Shown here: positions 13,535 through 26,964 of the stretch, one piece after another | Layout of the letters: each line of letters starts with the position of its first letter | Position numbering within the stretch: the first letter of the stretch is position 1 | Source of the DNA: Sipunculus nudus | Lineage: Eukaryota > Annelida > Sipuncula > Golfingiida > Sipunculidae | Reading direction: 5' to 3' | Assembly (NCBI GenBank): GCA_026874595.1 | Contig: CM049314.1 | Coordinates: 39,601,229 to 39,665,228 of the forward strand | Length of the DNA stretch: 64,000 nucleotides | Notes under the pieces: generated by a model | The model's input: only the letters and a program-made list of their open reading frames with translations | What the model was told of the DNA's origin: nothing | Databases searched by the model: none | Made by a program: the position numbers and the translations under genes

Positions 13535-15033
13535 TCAATTTGCCTGACGATTTATCGGGCATAAATAATCTGAGTCGCGTGCCTGGTTTGCCCCTCTATC
13601 ATACCTGGCTGATAGTTCTTTCAGCAAAAGCTGCTGGTTATTAGAGTGACATCCGTGATGGTCCACTAAGTCTTCATAGAACTCGAGCTTTGACTCTCTA
13701 GTTGTGGCAGGCTCCAGGCTGGAGACTGGGATTGGCGGCAGGGAACGTCGAAGCCAACTGTTAGCTGTTCTGACAGGCTTATATTTCCTGCATAGTACAA
13801 TACAAATTACAAGTAAAAAAATGCAGCAGAATCCTATAGATCCAGCAATAATAACGGGTGTATATAAAACTCCTTCTTTCATAAATGTCATACCATCCTT
13901 AGATACGAAGGTCACCGCGGTCACTAGGCCCATCTCATTTTTAGCTACGCACGTGTAATTAGTATCCCATCTCGGAATTAGCATTGAGAGAGAAACTACT
14001 CTCCCCTGCTGACTTGGAAATGCAGTTGAAATGTCATTGGCGCTTTGGATTGTCACGTTTGGGCTTGGTTTTCCTGTTGCTGAACAAGTCAGCACATTAC
14101 CAGTTGTGACCGAAAATTGTGTGATATTTGGTTTTTGACATATTGTGTATTTCTGGAAGAGCTCACGGATGACTCTTTCAATATAGTCAAGTCCAAGAAG
14201 TTTATCTCTGGAATATACTATGAAAACAGAGTCTGAATTGAAACAGAGTCCAGTTTGCGAGCGGCAATCAAATTGGATAGGACAGCTACTTGATGGTACA
14301 GAGATCTCTTCCTGCTTTCTATACATATACAAATAACTGGATTATGAAGCAGGGTAACACTGAACCCGCAACTTCCCAAATGAGGTAAAGACAACAGACG
14401 ATTGTTATTTAAGTCTAACCAGCGTAATGTAGCCGGCCATGTGGATGTGATTGATACAGCAGATATTCTGTTTCTGCTTAATCTTTAATTTTCCAGCGAT
14501 GGCAACGTTTCCAGAACTTCATTTTTCAAGTGGGTAATGTAATTTTGGCGAATGTCCAAATATCTCAGATAGTTCAACTCATAAAACATGTCTCGGTACA
14601 GAGAGACCATTTTGTTATCCATCAGACTCAACACCTTCAGAGCTATCATTTTGTAAAAACCATATGGTTTTACCCTTGACACTTTTCCATGGTTCAAAAT
14701 CAAGTTCACGAGGTTGTCCAAACCAGAGAAGAAACGGCTTTCTATCATAGTCAGGTTGTTTCCCGAGAAGTGAAAGGTTTCAACTTGCGGTGTGAGCTGA
14801 GATAATTTTGTATCCACCCCTGTAATTTCACAATTGTTTAACGACAATACCTTAGTAGCTGACATTACTTTGAACACGTTGTGTGACAAACGATGATTCC
14901 AATCATTGGGATAAATTAGGCATCTTTCGCAACCATTCTTTCCTGTGGTCAGGGCAAAATATGTCATCAGCAAAAGATACCAAAACATTTTCCCCTTAGA
15001 TAGTTCACCAAATATAAACATTGCAAAAAACAA
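13535..15033 (-). pseudogene. LRR-Ig transmembrane receptor, copy 1
   Basis: Read on the (-) strand from Met at 14988: signal peptide (MFWYLLLMTYFALTTG), a cysteine pair of LRR N-cap type (CERC), five or six leucine-rich repeats, an LRR C-cap region, one Ig domain (Cys at VLTCSATG, Cys at YTCVAKNEMG), a transmembrane helix (VIIAGSIGFCCIFLLVICIV), and a tail of about 90 residues with a proline motif (LPPIP), FYEDL and DYLCP. Two lesions break it: an in-frame TAA near 14486, where copy 2 reads TTA, and a 2-base length change near 14330 that shifts frame at the LRR/C-cap join. No good splice donor lies nearby to remove them. The frame is otherwise well kept, so recent inactivation or an assembly error are both possible. 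The ligand is unknown. Confidence 0.7.
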
Positions 15034-15039
15034 CTGTTG

Positions 15040-17580
15040 CCTGCGACCTGTTATTTTGTTATACGTTTTCTTTATATATAATGCAGTTTTAAGTAATTGT
15101 AGTGGTTATACATCAATAATACACGTGGATAATTACAAAAATATGTCTATTGAGACGAAGGCGCCCGTATGAAAATAGTATTATATGATATTGGTTATTT
15201 ACCATGTTGGTAATGATAAGCCTTTGTACTAGAATAGAAATCCTGGGTTAACTTGTTTTCATTTACTGTGTAGGTGAAGTCTCTGTATTATAAACAATCA
15301 TAGGCCACTTGTATAAAATAGATCAACACTAATTGTGCAAGTGATAAAGAGAAAATAACCACATGTAGTTTAAATGTCCGGTATAAAGGTATATTAATGA
15401 CAAGAGGATGGTTTTAGAACAATAGATATACTGGTTGGTAAATAATATGACTTTAAGCCTCGTCTTATACTGGCTCGGACTTTAAGGATGTTACATGTTG
15501 CTTATATTTAACATTTATTAAGGCAACATCCTATTCGCGAGTATCGGAAGTTGAAGAACTATATCAACTCTACGTTTGATTATCACCCTTTTCTCACTAA
15601 TTACGAAATATCACTAAGACATTTTTTTCACAGTTAAAATATTCCAGGCCCCGCTCACTTTTCTTGAGAAAACCGTATGACAGGATGCACTCTTATAATT
15701 TTGACTCCGAATTGAAAAAAAAATAATCAATTTTTTTTTATTCCATCGAAATTATTTATCCGTTTATCTCTTAAAGAGCATCTTAACAATAGCCGCATAC
15801 TGATATATTCTAGTGGTGGCTTACAGAGGAATTCATTATTATATTTTCTGAACCATATACGCTTAACTTAAATTTGGTGGCGATACAATTTCTATATAAC
15901 CATATTATTTGTTCCATAAGCAAGTATGATGTAACTGTATACTCTTGAATAATACCCCATAATACTCTCCTGGGTTTACTGTGTGAATGTATTTAAAGAT
16001 GGTAACAACGATTGTATGAATACTTTTTTCAACAAAAGAAGTTTTTTGTGAACCAGTGATGAAAATGCAGAATTAATAAGTATTTTATTTATACCCAGAT
16101 CAGGGCTATTAAATCTTAATCAACGATTAATGGGTATATACTGTGGGGAACACGATTTAAAAAGAATTATGGTGCACCTGCGGAAATGATGTCTGCTGTT
16201 GGCGTTCTGAAGGTTGTTTGTCAGATGCTATATACGCCAAGGCATGCATCAATTCTTAAACTGACAACCGGTCAATGGATTTCAGATCACCAAATTACAG
16301 ATCAAAGCCGTCGGTGGTTGACAGATGAAGACATTACAGGCACTCCGATGTTTTTATTCCTTGTTTATATTCGCACATGTCACTGACATGGAATTCTTCT
16401 TCGATGTGATAGGTAAATTTCGATGTTGTGTCGTATATGAAAACCAAGCATGCAAAGTGTCGCGGAAAAGACGCCTGTTGTCGTGAGCATTATATGATCA
16501 TGAGTGTTTGAGAGTGATATTCTATGAAATAGCATAATGTTAACATGGATAACTGTGTATGAGTGTGGGTTTGTGAGCGTGTGTGTGGAAAAGGATAAAA
16601 TCCATTTTAGTGATGTATGTATGTCTTAGAGTCATTTACCTCCCATTTTCTTCCATTCAGGGGATGAAAACAATCAGAAAAGTATCCGACATCAGGTGGT
16701 TCATATCAGGATTATGGTACTCAGGAACATGTGTACGCCAGAAAAGGGCAAGTGAATCTGTGTGTGTGTGTGTGTGTCTCATTCATCTTTGAAATTGAGA
16801 GTTCAAAATTTCTTCGCTAGAATTCGGCGCCGGTGACTGTTCATTTAATAATCAAAGACCACCTGTAATAATTATAATGAATATCTCCTTGATACATTCA
16901 CGTGACGTCACGGCTATTCCAAGTCTTTACCGTAAGATCAAAGGTCGATTGTAGAGAGTGCCCTTGATAGTGACTATATAATAGTACAATTTTTTCCCAT
17001 GCACTAGATATCAGCAAATACTGCTTTTCATTATAACAAAACTGTCATAGGCTACTTTTACATGTGTATTGCATTTCCAGGTTGAGTTGATACTGACTGT
17101 CCAAACTTTTGACTAAACTTTCCCTTCTATATACTAATGGTAACTCCCTGGTCATAACAGCTTTGTAATGCTTCCGATAAAATTTCTAGGTATCCAGTAT
17201 ACAGTCAGAGCATCCTCAGTCGCAACTTTGGGTTAGCTGTCATCTCACAGGGGGCGCTGTGCACTGACCTGGAAGGAGAAGGGGAAACTCATTTTAATGC
17301 ATATTCATGAATCATTTAAAGCTGTGTTTTAGTGACGGAGCATTATGCATTTGTAAATGATTAAACGTTCATATTTCTTTATTTTTTTATACGCCCGTCT
17401 TACAATATATCAATTACCCATGATCCAACCGTCCGTCCAAATAGTGACGTCGCGATAACCAAACAAAAACGTGATGGATTTGATTGAAACTCATTATTAA
17501 CATTTACCAGTAGAGTTTCTCACCTAAAAATAAATTATCGGCAAAATCCATGATTATATCATGAAAAAAAGGGGTCATAA
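15040..17580. other. Upstream region of LRR-Ig copy 1
   Basis: 15040-15540 is duplicated at 49910-50430 as part of a larger segmental duplication. Beyond that I see no gene. A CRE octamer TGACGTCA lies near 16912 beside a CACGTG. Confidence 0.5.
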
Positions 17581-18050
17581 CGTTATTAATACATGATAAC
17601 ATATAAAGGGTTAGTTGTATTAATACATGTTTACATATAAAGGATTTACTGTATTAATACATGTTAACATAATAAGGATTAATTGTATTAATTCATGTTA
17701 ACATTAATGATATACTTCGTCAAAGAGCAGGAAATTCACAAAATTCAGCAAATTTACAGGAAATGTAGATGTGTAGTTTATGTATTACTTCAGTTATTCA
17801 TTAGAGTAATTTTACGTTATTAATACATGATAACATATAAAGGGTTAGTTGTATTAATACATGTTTACATATAAAGGATTTACTGTATTAATACATGTTA
17901 ACATAATAAGGATTAATTGTATTAATTCATGTTAACATATTAAGGATATACTTCGTCAAAGAGCAGGAAATTCACAAAATTCAGCAAATTTACAGGAAAT
18001 GTAGATGTGTAGTTTATGTATTACTTCAGTTATTCATTAGAGTAATTTTA
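17581..18050. repeat. 234-bp tandem duplication with inner 34-bp repeats
   Basis: Two copies, 17581-17814 and 17815-18048, are nearly identical; the main difference is at the end of the fourth inner unit. The first part of each copy is itself about four 34-base units beginning tattaatacatg. The remainder is unique sequence ending attagagtaatttta. Confidence 0.9.
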
Positions 18051-18225
18051 CTCTGTCCCGTTATTAGTAAATTCACAGTAAAGATCTTTACGCCTTGCTA
18101 AGAAGGGTGAAATTCTTTTCTGGCATTCCTCTGCCTACTATTATATTATACATTAATTATATTATATGATTAATACAGATGAGCAAATACTACCCAAAAC
18201 AATATCTATCTTCATTTTTGTTTAA

Positions 18226-21200
18226 TTACCTTTTTAGACAGTTGACACTGTATGAAAGACAAGCTCACTACTAAAACCACCTGTGAGTTCAGGCGTATTT
18301 CACCAGTCCCACGCGTAATCTTTATTAAACAGGGTTCACTTTGTTAAATCTTGTATCACTTAACGCATTAGGCAAATTTAATAATATTTGTTATAATATT
18401 CATCAATATGAAGTGAACTGTTTCGAAAATTCTTCATTTTTTAATTGATTAATCAGATGAAAAAAATAAGTTTGATTTTGTATTCATGCATATGTGAAAA
18501 AGATACCAACAGTGTCCTAGTTGTTCCTCAAGTCTCGAAACCTGGCGACTCAAAGACATAAGTCGGTCAGAATCGAGAGCTCCAGGTGTCAAGTAACTTT
18601 CCTTATCACCGGTAGATGGCGTGCTAGAACTTTGGGATACCGTTCTTCGTGTCGCTTCCAGGGCGGCCAAAACAAACTGAACACCTCCGTGACAATCGTT
18701 GGCTACTTGTGACAGGTTACGAGACAGTTCAACCTGCAAATCACGCATAAAAATTTTCAGCGGCGTCAATTTATTTGCCAGGGTGGGGCGGGGTTGGGAC
18801 CATTTTATTTAAATAAACAAAAACACATACATATGTGTGTATATTTATTGTCTGTGTGGCACATTTCAAATATTTTATATAATATATATAATAATTATAT
18901 ATTACCTTTTAAAAAAATAAGATATTATGTTTCCAGTATAAGTAAATTCTAGAAAAAAGTCTAGGTTTGTAATATTTCATAGTACACTTAGAGATGGAAC
19001 AAAGACTATAATTCTAAAAATTAATATTTTTTTTTCATTTCCAGTATTTAGAAATTATTCCCTGAATAGTAGAGGGATGATTACATTGACCACCCACTTG
19101 CTAAAATGTGTGTGTGTGTGTGTGTCCCCATATAGCGGTATTGGTGTTCTGAATATTCAACAGAACCATGCTGCAGCATACAGATGTGCTATATGTTATG
19201 ATAGGTTCCACATAGGGGTGCCCATGGAATTTTTTTTTTTTTAAAGTTAAATATTATCACACGATTTGGGAACAAAATGATTGACAGTTCAATATTTTCA
19301 TGGTCATAGATAGCTAGAAATCTGCATTCAAAGGAAATCAGGCCTCCACTGTATGTATGCATTCACTTTTTTGGCCCATATTCGCATGTTACTTCGTGCA
19401 TAAGTGACTGAATATTTGTGAATATAACGTTCCTGAATCCGGATCATATGATGGATCTTCACCAAAATTTATTCGATTCTTCGTCGGCCCATCCCCGAAA
19501 TTCCGAAGAAAATTTTATGAGATTCCATTCAACCCCCCCCCCCCCCCCCCACACACACACACATATACACATAAACGCATACCCTCCTATTTTAACATCT
19601 TCTTATTTACTCATGAATGACTGAAATCTAAAAATGCTTAATTTGGCAATTCTAACCATTTTAAAACTGTTTATTTATAAAATAAGCCAATATTATTATC
19701 CAATTTAGGACGGTTCAATATGTTTCAAGAATTATTAATCCAAGGTGTTGTCATAGGCAAGAATAAATGAAAATAAAATCTGTACATGGACTATTGGATT
19801 TTTGTGGGGCCCAGTGATTGTTTTTTCCTGATCCTTTTGGCGGATGTCATCCTAGCTGTCTATGCACATTTATGTATCAAGTACGACCTAATTTGGCTAT
19901 GATTTAAGCTGATCTTCGACAAATGGACTCGAGTTGGTTTTGGAGATGTGGATTTGAAATTGGCGTAGTAGCATTCACAGATGTTGTACGATTGTCGTGG
20001 GATTGTTTTTAGTAAAAATGAAGAATGCGATTTTTTTTAATTGTCAGATATTTTAATATTCGTATAGGTTTATACATAAAAATATGTATAATGCATAAAC
20101 GTTATATACATAAAAAACTGGCTCCAACTTTACATTTAATTCATACCCCAACCTTGAAGATGAAGTGGTGTCACTGGTCGAAAAAACCTGGATTTCGACT
20201 GTCCTGGGATTTCCGGATTTTCTGTCTTAAACCTGTTATATACCCGCTGTATGACGCACCTTTCCCGGATTTACTGTCGTTTACCTCTTGTATACATGCT
20301 GTATGACGTACCTTTATATCCTGAAGATAACGGAACTTATCCTCCAGGCCCTCTTGTTTCTTCAAAAGATCCTGGAGTTCTGGTACACATGTAACGCAAA
20401 CTGAAATTAGTAAACAATTCAATTGAAATAAGAAACCAATTAAAACACATTCCAATATTTTTTTTTATTTATTTTACTTTTATACAAGGATTATTTTAGA
20501 AGTTACTAAAATAATAATGCACTATCGGATACAAGTTCAAGAAAAGTTCAAGACACGACCGATTTTAGTCAAGCCCAAGTAATTTACGATTGTGTCGCAA
20601 ATTGACCGGTAACAACTGAGTATTTTTCGATTTGTAATAACTTGGCAGGACCGGATTCAGAGCAAGTTATTCCAATTCAGATAATTCAGTAACAGGCAAT
20701 GTGCTTTTTTTTATTTATGAATATTTTTTACTCTGTAGAAAATAATGAACATTTTCCAAGTTTAAAAAGGGGTTACAGCTTCAACCCCCCCCCCCCCCCC
20801 CCCACACACACACACGAATCGGCCCTGCTGCACTGATGGTCTTTCTAAAAATTTTTCAACAAATATGATATTGTTTGTTAAAAAAATGCAATGACTGTTA
20901 CGCCTGAAATGCAAACATGACTGGATACCAGTTGGGAACGGACGTTAGCAGTGCCTGAATATTAACAGTTATTCGTTATAAGGCCACAGGGAGTGGTTTT
21001 GCATGCACCTCGCGCGTCTGAAAATATTAACAATTTTGAACTTCAGTCACATTATCATGTTTAGAAGCAGATCCAGGGGGAGGGGGGTCATCCGAAAAGA
21101 ACTTTGTTTTAAGGGTTCAGACAAAATTTTGCTTCCTTGACCCCCCCCCCCCTCCTTTTCAGGACCTTGGGACCTTTTCTGTAGATTTTTCATTGGTCCT

Positions 21201-23953
21201 CCTAGGTTGGAACCACCCCCCACCCCCCACCCCCCACCCCCCTTTTCCGAAATCCTGGACCCGCCCCTCAATTTCTGTCGCTTGGTCATAAGGAATGACT
21301 ATCGAAAATACAAAGGTATATCTCCCTCCCGCAGAGATTCTGAAATAAAAAAATCATACATACATTTGCAAGATATGCCGTCTTTAGCCAGACGGAAGCC
21401 TTCCACGCATGCGCATTTGTAACTTCCTTGGGAGTTGATGCACCTTTGATGACAGGCGTTTGCCCCGGTCCTACATTCATTAACATCTGTAAATATTGAT
21501 TGATTTTTAAATAATCGAGTATAACTTGACCATATTATTACCAACATAGGTCACGTGATTATTATTTAAATACCTTTATGACATCATTTATAATAAAATA
21601 TAGTTCCTAAAAGCATGTTTCGAGAAACGTTCAATTTGAAAAATTACATTCTCATTCAATTTAGTGAAAAATATTGAAACGCGTTCATATATCTTGTCCA
21701 CCATATCGAAATACGTGTATAGTTATATTTTTCGCAAATCGGAGAGTGATTACATTGCAGTTGCATATGTGACAGTTTACTGGAAATGTTTCGCAAAGGA
21801 AACCAGACATGAGAAAAAAGTAAGGAACTGTAGAAGACATGAGAAATCATCATGTATGTGTTCTGTCACGTTAATCTATACTCTGGTTGGTTTGCGAAGA
21901 CAAACTAATGTAACTATATTTATATGTTTCGTACACATCTAAAATAAACATTGGGCGAAAATCCATTGCCGGTAACATGAACTAATATGATACCAGGTAT
22001 CAGCCCTCTTATCTTTATGAAAGCAATTGATTGATAATATAAAAGGTGTGTTAAAATCAAGATGGCCGGTCAGGAAAAATCACGTGTTCTGACCGTGACT
22101 GCAGTCGTGTCCCTCCCATCCGCGGGGGCATCTACATCGGCCTGGGGAGTGACACCTGCCGCCATGTTTACAAGGAACGCGGCAAATGGCTGCAACGTAA
22201 TAATAATAATAATAATAATAATATTAATAATAATAACAACAATGATAAGAGATAAGCAAGAAATTGTTTAACAACTATTTTGAATAATTTATTAAATATT
22301 ATATATAAATAAAAATGATATAGCCGTGTTAGTCCGTTGTCGAACTATAGGTTAAGAGTAAGAATGACGCCTGTTAGATAGACTGATAAATATGTTATTC
22401 TACCTAACAAATATTCATACTTGATACTGTGGTTGACTTCATATTCGTGCCGTTAAAAGTTCTCGATTTTCTTTTTTCATTGTTTTGCGACGGTCACATT
22501 TTCGTGATCTGATGATATATACAAAACACCCATACACAGACTAATTATTATTTTGTAGATTAATTATATCAAATATTACGTGCAAAAAAATTTATAAACA
22601 AAATACTTTTCGCTTGTGGCTGACAAATGGAAATATCTGGTATTATTTTATATTTATCTTTGAATATGCCCGATCTATTTTTATTAATAATGTCAAACTT
22701 TCACTTTTCCGCTTGGCTTTGACGAAGGGAAATCTTGTTAACGAAGGTTTTATTTCCGTGATAATTCCCCTTTCGCAAATATTACGAATTTAAAACCCTC
22801 GCAAAAATAAGGAATGCATAGTATATGTCATCAGATCAACAACAAAACATCGTCAGAAGGCTGTCATAACAACGATCTGCTGAAATAAAGTGGTGCAGTT
22901 TTTTTTTCAAACATTGCTGAAAGGTTCAGCTGCAACTTGCCCTGCGAAAAAAAAGAGAAGCACGCCGGATCAACCCCTTATCAGAGTATAAAATAGGCCG
23001 TGTCAGTCACATAAACACACACACACCTTTTGTTTGTGTGTACACACACGCAAAAATGTACCTTTTAAACAGCTCCTGTCTCTCGCTGACCGCTGGGACC
23101 AACCGTGGCAGCACTTGTACTGAATGCGCATGCGCGTTTCGACGACGTGAACCTTACGAAGGGCAATAGCGTAGCGAGTCCTGTAAAAGAATGGTTTAAT
23201 TAACAAGAATGGCACGGTTTATCAACCGTTTAATTGAAACGTTAATTAAAAAACTCCTTCAAACCTAGAATGGGGATAGCAAGGCCTATACTGATAATAC
23301 GTACAAGAATTAATTTATTTTCATGTCGTTAAGTTGTAGGTTTAAACATGACAGACTGTTAATAGAACTGGCGAATGTCGGGGGGGGGGGGGGGGGGGGG
23401 GTTGATGAGCATACACCATGGCCAAAGAATGTATATATCAGCTTAGATCCTCAATCAAGTATCTAAAGGATGCTTGATTAATTAAACTCAGTTATCCGAT
23501 GACAATTTAAGAAACAACATTCCCGAATTGATTTCTGTCTATGTATAATTGATGAAAACATAAATAATATTTTAATGTTTTAAAAACTACTTTCAATACA
23601 ATCATTTCTTAATCCAGATAGCTTGTCTTCTAAGATTTTTCCTTAATGTTACAAGTAAAGTCGTAGGGGGGAGGGGGCATGGCTCCCTGTGGCACCGCTG
23701 GCTACTACCCTGTTTTTTCATACCTGAGTCCCGTGCAGGTTCCGTGAGTCTTACACGGGTATTTATATTGCTCATACGTCGGCTTGCAGTAGGTGATCAC
23801 ACGTGACACAGGGCCCCGGACCTCCCGCTGGTACGGACACACGTGACGTCTGTATTAAAACAATAAACTGGTTGACAACACACTGTTTTGTAATAGAAAA
23901 TATGCAATAAATTACATATTTTGGGGTAACAGTAGAGAATATGAATATAGCAC

Positions 23954-24015
<62 letters not shown>

Positions 24016-24399
24016 TCAATTATCTGAAATCTAAATGTATTATTCTGCGAATAAATCAATTCATTTGTAGATGGTATTTCTCCTATATAGTCCGTAAGTA
24101 CGTGAAACAACCTGATATACCACAAAATTTCAAGGAAGTTTTAGTCGTGAAACTGGCAATAATTTTAAGGATGAGTACATTTCTTTTGCCTCAGGTATAA
24201 GTGAGATAAGATGATTTTTTACCTACCCGGGCCGAAACAAAACGCCATTGCTACTGGATGTTGACACCATAGCCGTTATAAAAGTCACCAAAAGAACGAA
24301 GAACTTGAGACAGCAGCAAACCTTTCTTTCTTTAACAAGGTTGCACAAGAGAGGATAATGTCCTGTAAAAGGTCCGGAAACAAAAAAATTCTGTGGCAT
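18226..24399 (-). CDS. EGFL7-like: EGFL7/EGFL8-like secreted EMI-EGF protein
   Basis: Eight phase-consistent exons: 24399-24227, 23849-23724, 23180-23062, 22189-22094, 21486-21364, 20400-20312, 18733-18507, 18247-18226; about 324 residues (human EGFL7 is 273). In order: a hydrophobic signal segment (residues 27-45), the FRPGRHVC entry to an EMI domain (about 59-139, with YKCCHGW), an EGF module (about 140-171, GRCRCPRGWEGHDC), a calcium-binding EGF (about 172-212, DVNEC...CINSQGSYKC), then a coiled-coil tail with SRQVSRLEEQLGHC. Domain order and motifs match vertebrate EGFL7, a secreted matrix protein that guides vessel formation and modulates Notch; the role here is not known. The start Met lies unusually far before the hydrophobic core, so an upstream exon could supply another. 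If exon 7 is not spliced at 18507 it reads on to a stop at 18449. Confidence 0.9.
19105..19127. repeat. (TG)n microsatellite in EGFL7-like intron 6
   Basis: Short TG run. C-run plus (AC)n compounds occur in the same gene at 19531-19562 and 20784-20815. Confidence 0.9.
21060..21275. mobile_element. C/G-rich MITE-like element in EGFL7-like intron 5
   Basis: The right edge read on the (-) strand gives GAGGGGCGGGTCCAGGATT; the left edge contains GATCCAGGGGGAGG. The interior has a C14 run and three to four ACCCCCC units. The gggg-cgg-atccagg style of end recurs in mollusc DNA. Superfamily not assigned. Confidence 0.4.
22198..22234. repeat. (TAA)n microsatellite in EGFL7-like intron 3
   Basis: On the (-) strand this is a (TTA)n tract immediately upstream of the acceptor of the EGF exon at 22189, where it forms part of the pyrimidine-poor tract. 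Confidence 0.9.
23957..24016. repeat. (TA)n microsatellite in EGFL7-like intron 1
   Basis: About 30 TA dinucleotides between the signal-peptide exon and the first EMI exon. Confidence 0.95.
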
Positions 24400-25073
24400 T
24401 CTAAAGATTGGATAATGCTGGTGCCGATTCGATCAAATATCCTTCACTATGTACAGAACTTCTAAGAAAGACATGTAACCCTTCACAATTATCCTGGTGT
24501 GTGCTCAAAGTTTCTCTGATCAGTCGCGGATTATCCGCAGTTACGGGTGGGTGTTTATATTTCCGTTTCACGATTATCAATTTAGGCCATATGTGTGATG
24601 GCATCGACCCTTACATTGATAAGTCTGTCAACAAGGAAAGGCGAAAAGCAAAACTGTTGTATCCAGCCTCCGAAGCTGTACATACAGTGGTAGGCTTATT
24701 CTAAACATCACTATCGTTCGTAAACAAAATGTTCTCATTACAACCTAAGCAGATTAATCAGTTTACAGTCTAACCCCTTCCTGTGCCCATAGATGTTGGT
24801 ATTTGTAATTGGTCCAAATATAAAAAGTGGTCGTCTTGTCGAAAAATTCGTGTTACCGGGACGATTGGCGCATAGACATTTCGCCTCACCGACAGCCTAT
24901 AGATAGGCTCAAGCCAAGCCCTTACCTTATTCCCTTGCTTTTGGCAATGTAAAGTGAGTCGACTTTGTGCAACCTTTGAATAAACTAGAGTATTAAATTT
25001 AGCTTTAAATAGAAATGAAGGTCACAAAGATACATACATACAGTTTAAAATGAGTTGGCCTGCGAAATAACTA
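24400..25073. other. Upstream region of EGFL7-like gene
   Basis: No exon supported. The promoter of the (-) strand EGFL7-like gene should lie here or further right, but I see no convincing TATA box. An inverted motif AGCCTATAGATAGGCT lies near 24893. Confidence 0.35.
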
Positions 25074-26630
25074 CAGTCGGACCCCGTTAATCCGGCACCA
25101 TCGGGGATTGGGAATTATGCCGGATTACGCAGTTTGCCGGATTACGTATCAGGGACACCCACAGCTAAAAACGCAAACCCAGGGAAGAGCAATATTTGCC
25201 GTATCTGTGATTATAATTAAAAATGAATTATATTATGCATAAAGTAAAAATTGAGTGATAATAAAAGTAAATAAAACACTTTAAACAATGTGCAAATAAA
25301 CTATTCAAAAGTTCCAGCAGAATGTATCGATACAAAAAATAATGCAAATCGGAGGAATTACAGAATCATCACCTATATACAATGTCCATATACATTTTTA
25401 CACAGTGTCACTAGTTTTCACCAGGGTAAATGACTGAGTTACTTTGCACTGAAGTATCTGTCCAATGTGCACTGCTTGTTGTCACGGAATGCGGCTGAAT
25501 TGAGTCTAGACAGCATGTCTCGCAGTAGCAGCAAATCCCGCTCGCCGAAATCCTGGGGCTTCGTCTCCGCGTATCTGACCATATACCGTAGTCCCTGTCT
25601 GGCGATCTTAGCAGTTGGCGGCTGCTGTTCATCCGGACTCGCGTCACACTCGTCCTCGCTATCATCATCGTCTTTCTTCCCGACCGACACAATATCCAAA
25701 ATGTCCGCGTCACTAAGCATATCTCCTGTAGGAACACCGGAATCAACCACGAGATATTCATCCGCGGTCAGCGTGTTTTCGATTGGTAGCTGAGCGACAA
25801 CTCGGGCAAGCTCGGCAGTATCCGGTAGTGACGCAGAAGGGGGCGGGGCTGTCTCATCGCTGTTTTGGAGAATGCCTGTATGCTTGAAACAGTTGGCGAT
25901 AGTCTGCTTGCTGACCTCGTTCCAAGCCTGTCTTATGAAGTAGATTGCATCTTTCACAGACGTTTTCTCTATTGCCCCACGGTCCTCAACTTGTGCAATC
26001 CAGTCCTTTGCCTGTATCTTTCTGTAGTGACATTTGAAGGCTTGAATAACCCCCGCGTCCAGTGGCTGTAACTTTGACGTGGTATTGGGCGGCAGATAAA
26101 CCAGTCGGACATGATCCCAGTGCTGGTCTTTGTGAGAAGTGTGGTTGTCGACCAACAGCACGATTTTCTTCCTTGAAGCTTCATCTTCCTGTTTATCTGG
26201 CTGATGTATTCTTCAAACATAGTGCTGACCATCCACGCTTTCTTGTTATTCTTGTACGTAACGATGGGCGCGGGGTCGAATCCTTTAAAGCAGCGAGGTT
26301 TAGCGGATTTTACACCGAAACCGCGGGTCTGTTTGCTCTGCACGCATGACCGCCAGTGAGCCGTATGATGTTCACCGGCCGGGAAGTCACAGCTAATTAA
26401 TTATCAGTTTACACCGAAACCGCGGGTCTGTTTGCTCTGGCGTGCCGGATTACGTAGATGATGTTTATCATAAATAGGGATGTTGGTTCTCGGTAATTGT
26501 GCCGGAGCCGGATTACGCAAAAAGCCGGATTACGACCTAAAAATATAATGTGGGAAATCCGTTCTCAAGAAATGTGCCGGTTTACGCCGAATGCCGGACT
26601 ATCGAAAGCCGGATTAGAAGGGTCCGACTG
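25074..26630 (-). mobile_element. pogo/Tigger DNA transposon, internally deleted
   Basis: Terminal inverted repeats are clear: left CAGTCGGACCCCGTTAATCC, right (opposite strand) CAGTCGGACCCTTCTAATCC, flanked on both sides by the TA duplication typical of Tc1/mariner/pogo. Subterminal gccggattacg motifs repeat at each end. The element is about 1.56 kb, shorter than usual for the family, because the part encoding the N-terminal DNA-binding half is missing. A direct repeat of about 32 bases (26310-26341 and 26407-26438) sits at the probable deletion junction. Confidence 0.92.
25439..26343 (-). pseudogene. pogo/Tigger transposase fragment
   Basis: Two overlapping frames together give the C-terminal DDE nuclease region. 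The upstream frame has KPRCFKGFDPAPIVTYKNNK; the downstream frame has LLVDNHTSH and LQPLDAG, the second and third catalytic aspartates about 30 residues apart as in the pogo group. A one-base shift near 26160 separates them. The first catalytic Asp and the CENP-B-type helix-turn-helix are absent. The far C-terminus is acidic (a DDDDSEDE run). It cannot encode an active enzyme as it stands. Confidence 0.88.
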
Positions 26631-26640
26631 TATATATATA

Positions 26641-26711
<71 letters not shown>
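26631..26711. repeat. (TA)n microsatellite abutting the pogo element
   Basis: A near-perfect TA array begins at the TA target duplication of the transposon, suggesting insertion into, or expansion from, a TA site. Confidence 0.95.
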
Positions 26712-26714
<3 letters not shown>

Positions 26715-26927
26715 AAGGATAAAACATATTGAATGAAATAGACAAGCATCTGTCATTAAATATTACCGGTGGACAGATTTTCGCCTAAGGGTTTTTATTT
26801 TCGGGGTACTATCGGATCTCATTCTCGTGCCCATAGTGAACCCTGACAGGTTTATTTCTCACAGTTTCTCGAAACCGCTCATGGCGGATGCCTGTACACA
26901 CCAAATCCTGGATGTCACAGATACGGC

Positions 26928-26929
<2 letters not shown>

Positions 26930-26964
<35 letters not shown>
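26930..26964. repeat. (TAA)n microsatellite
   Basis: About eleven TAA units. Confidence 0.9.
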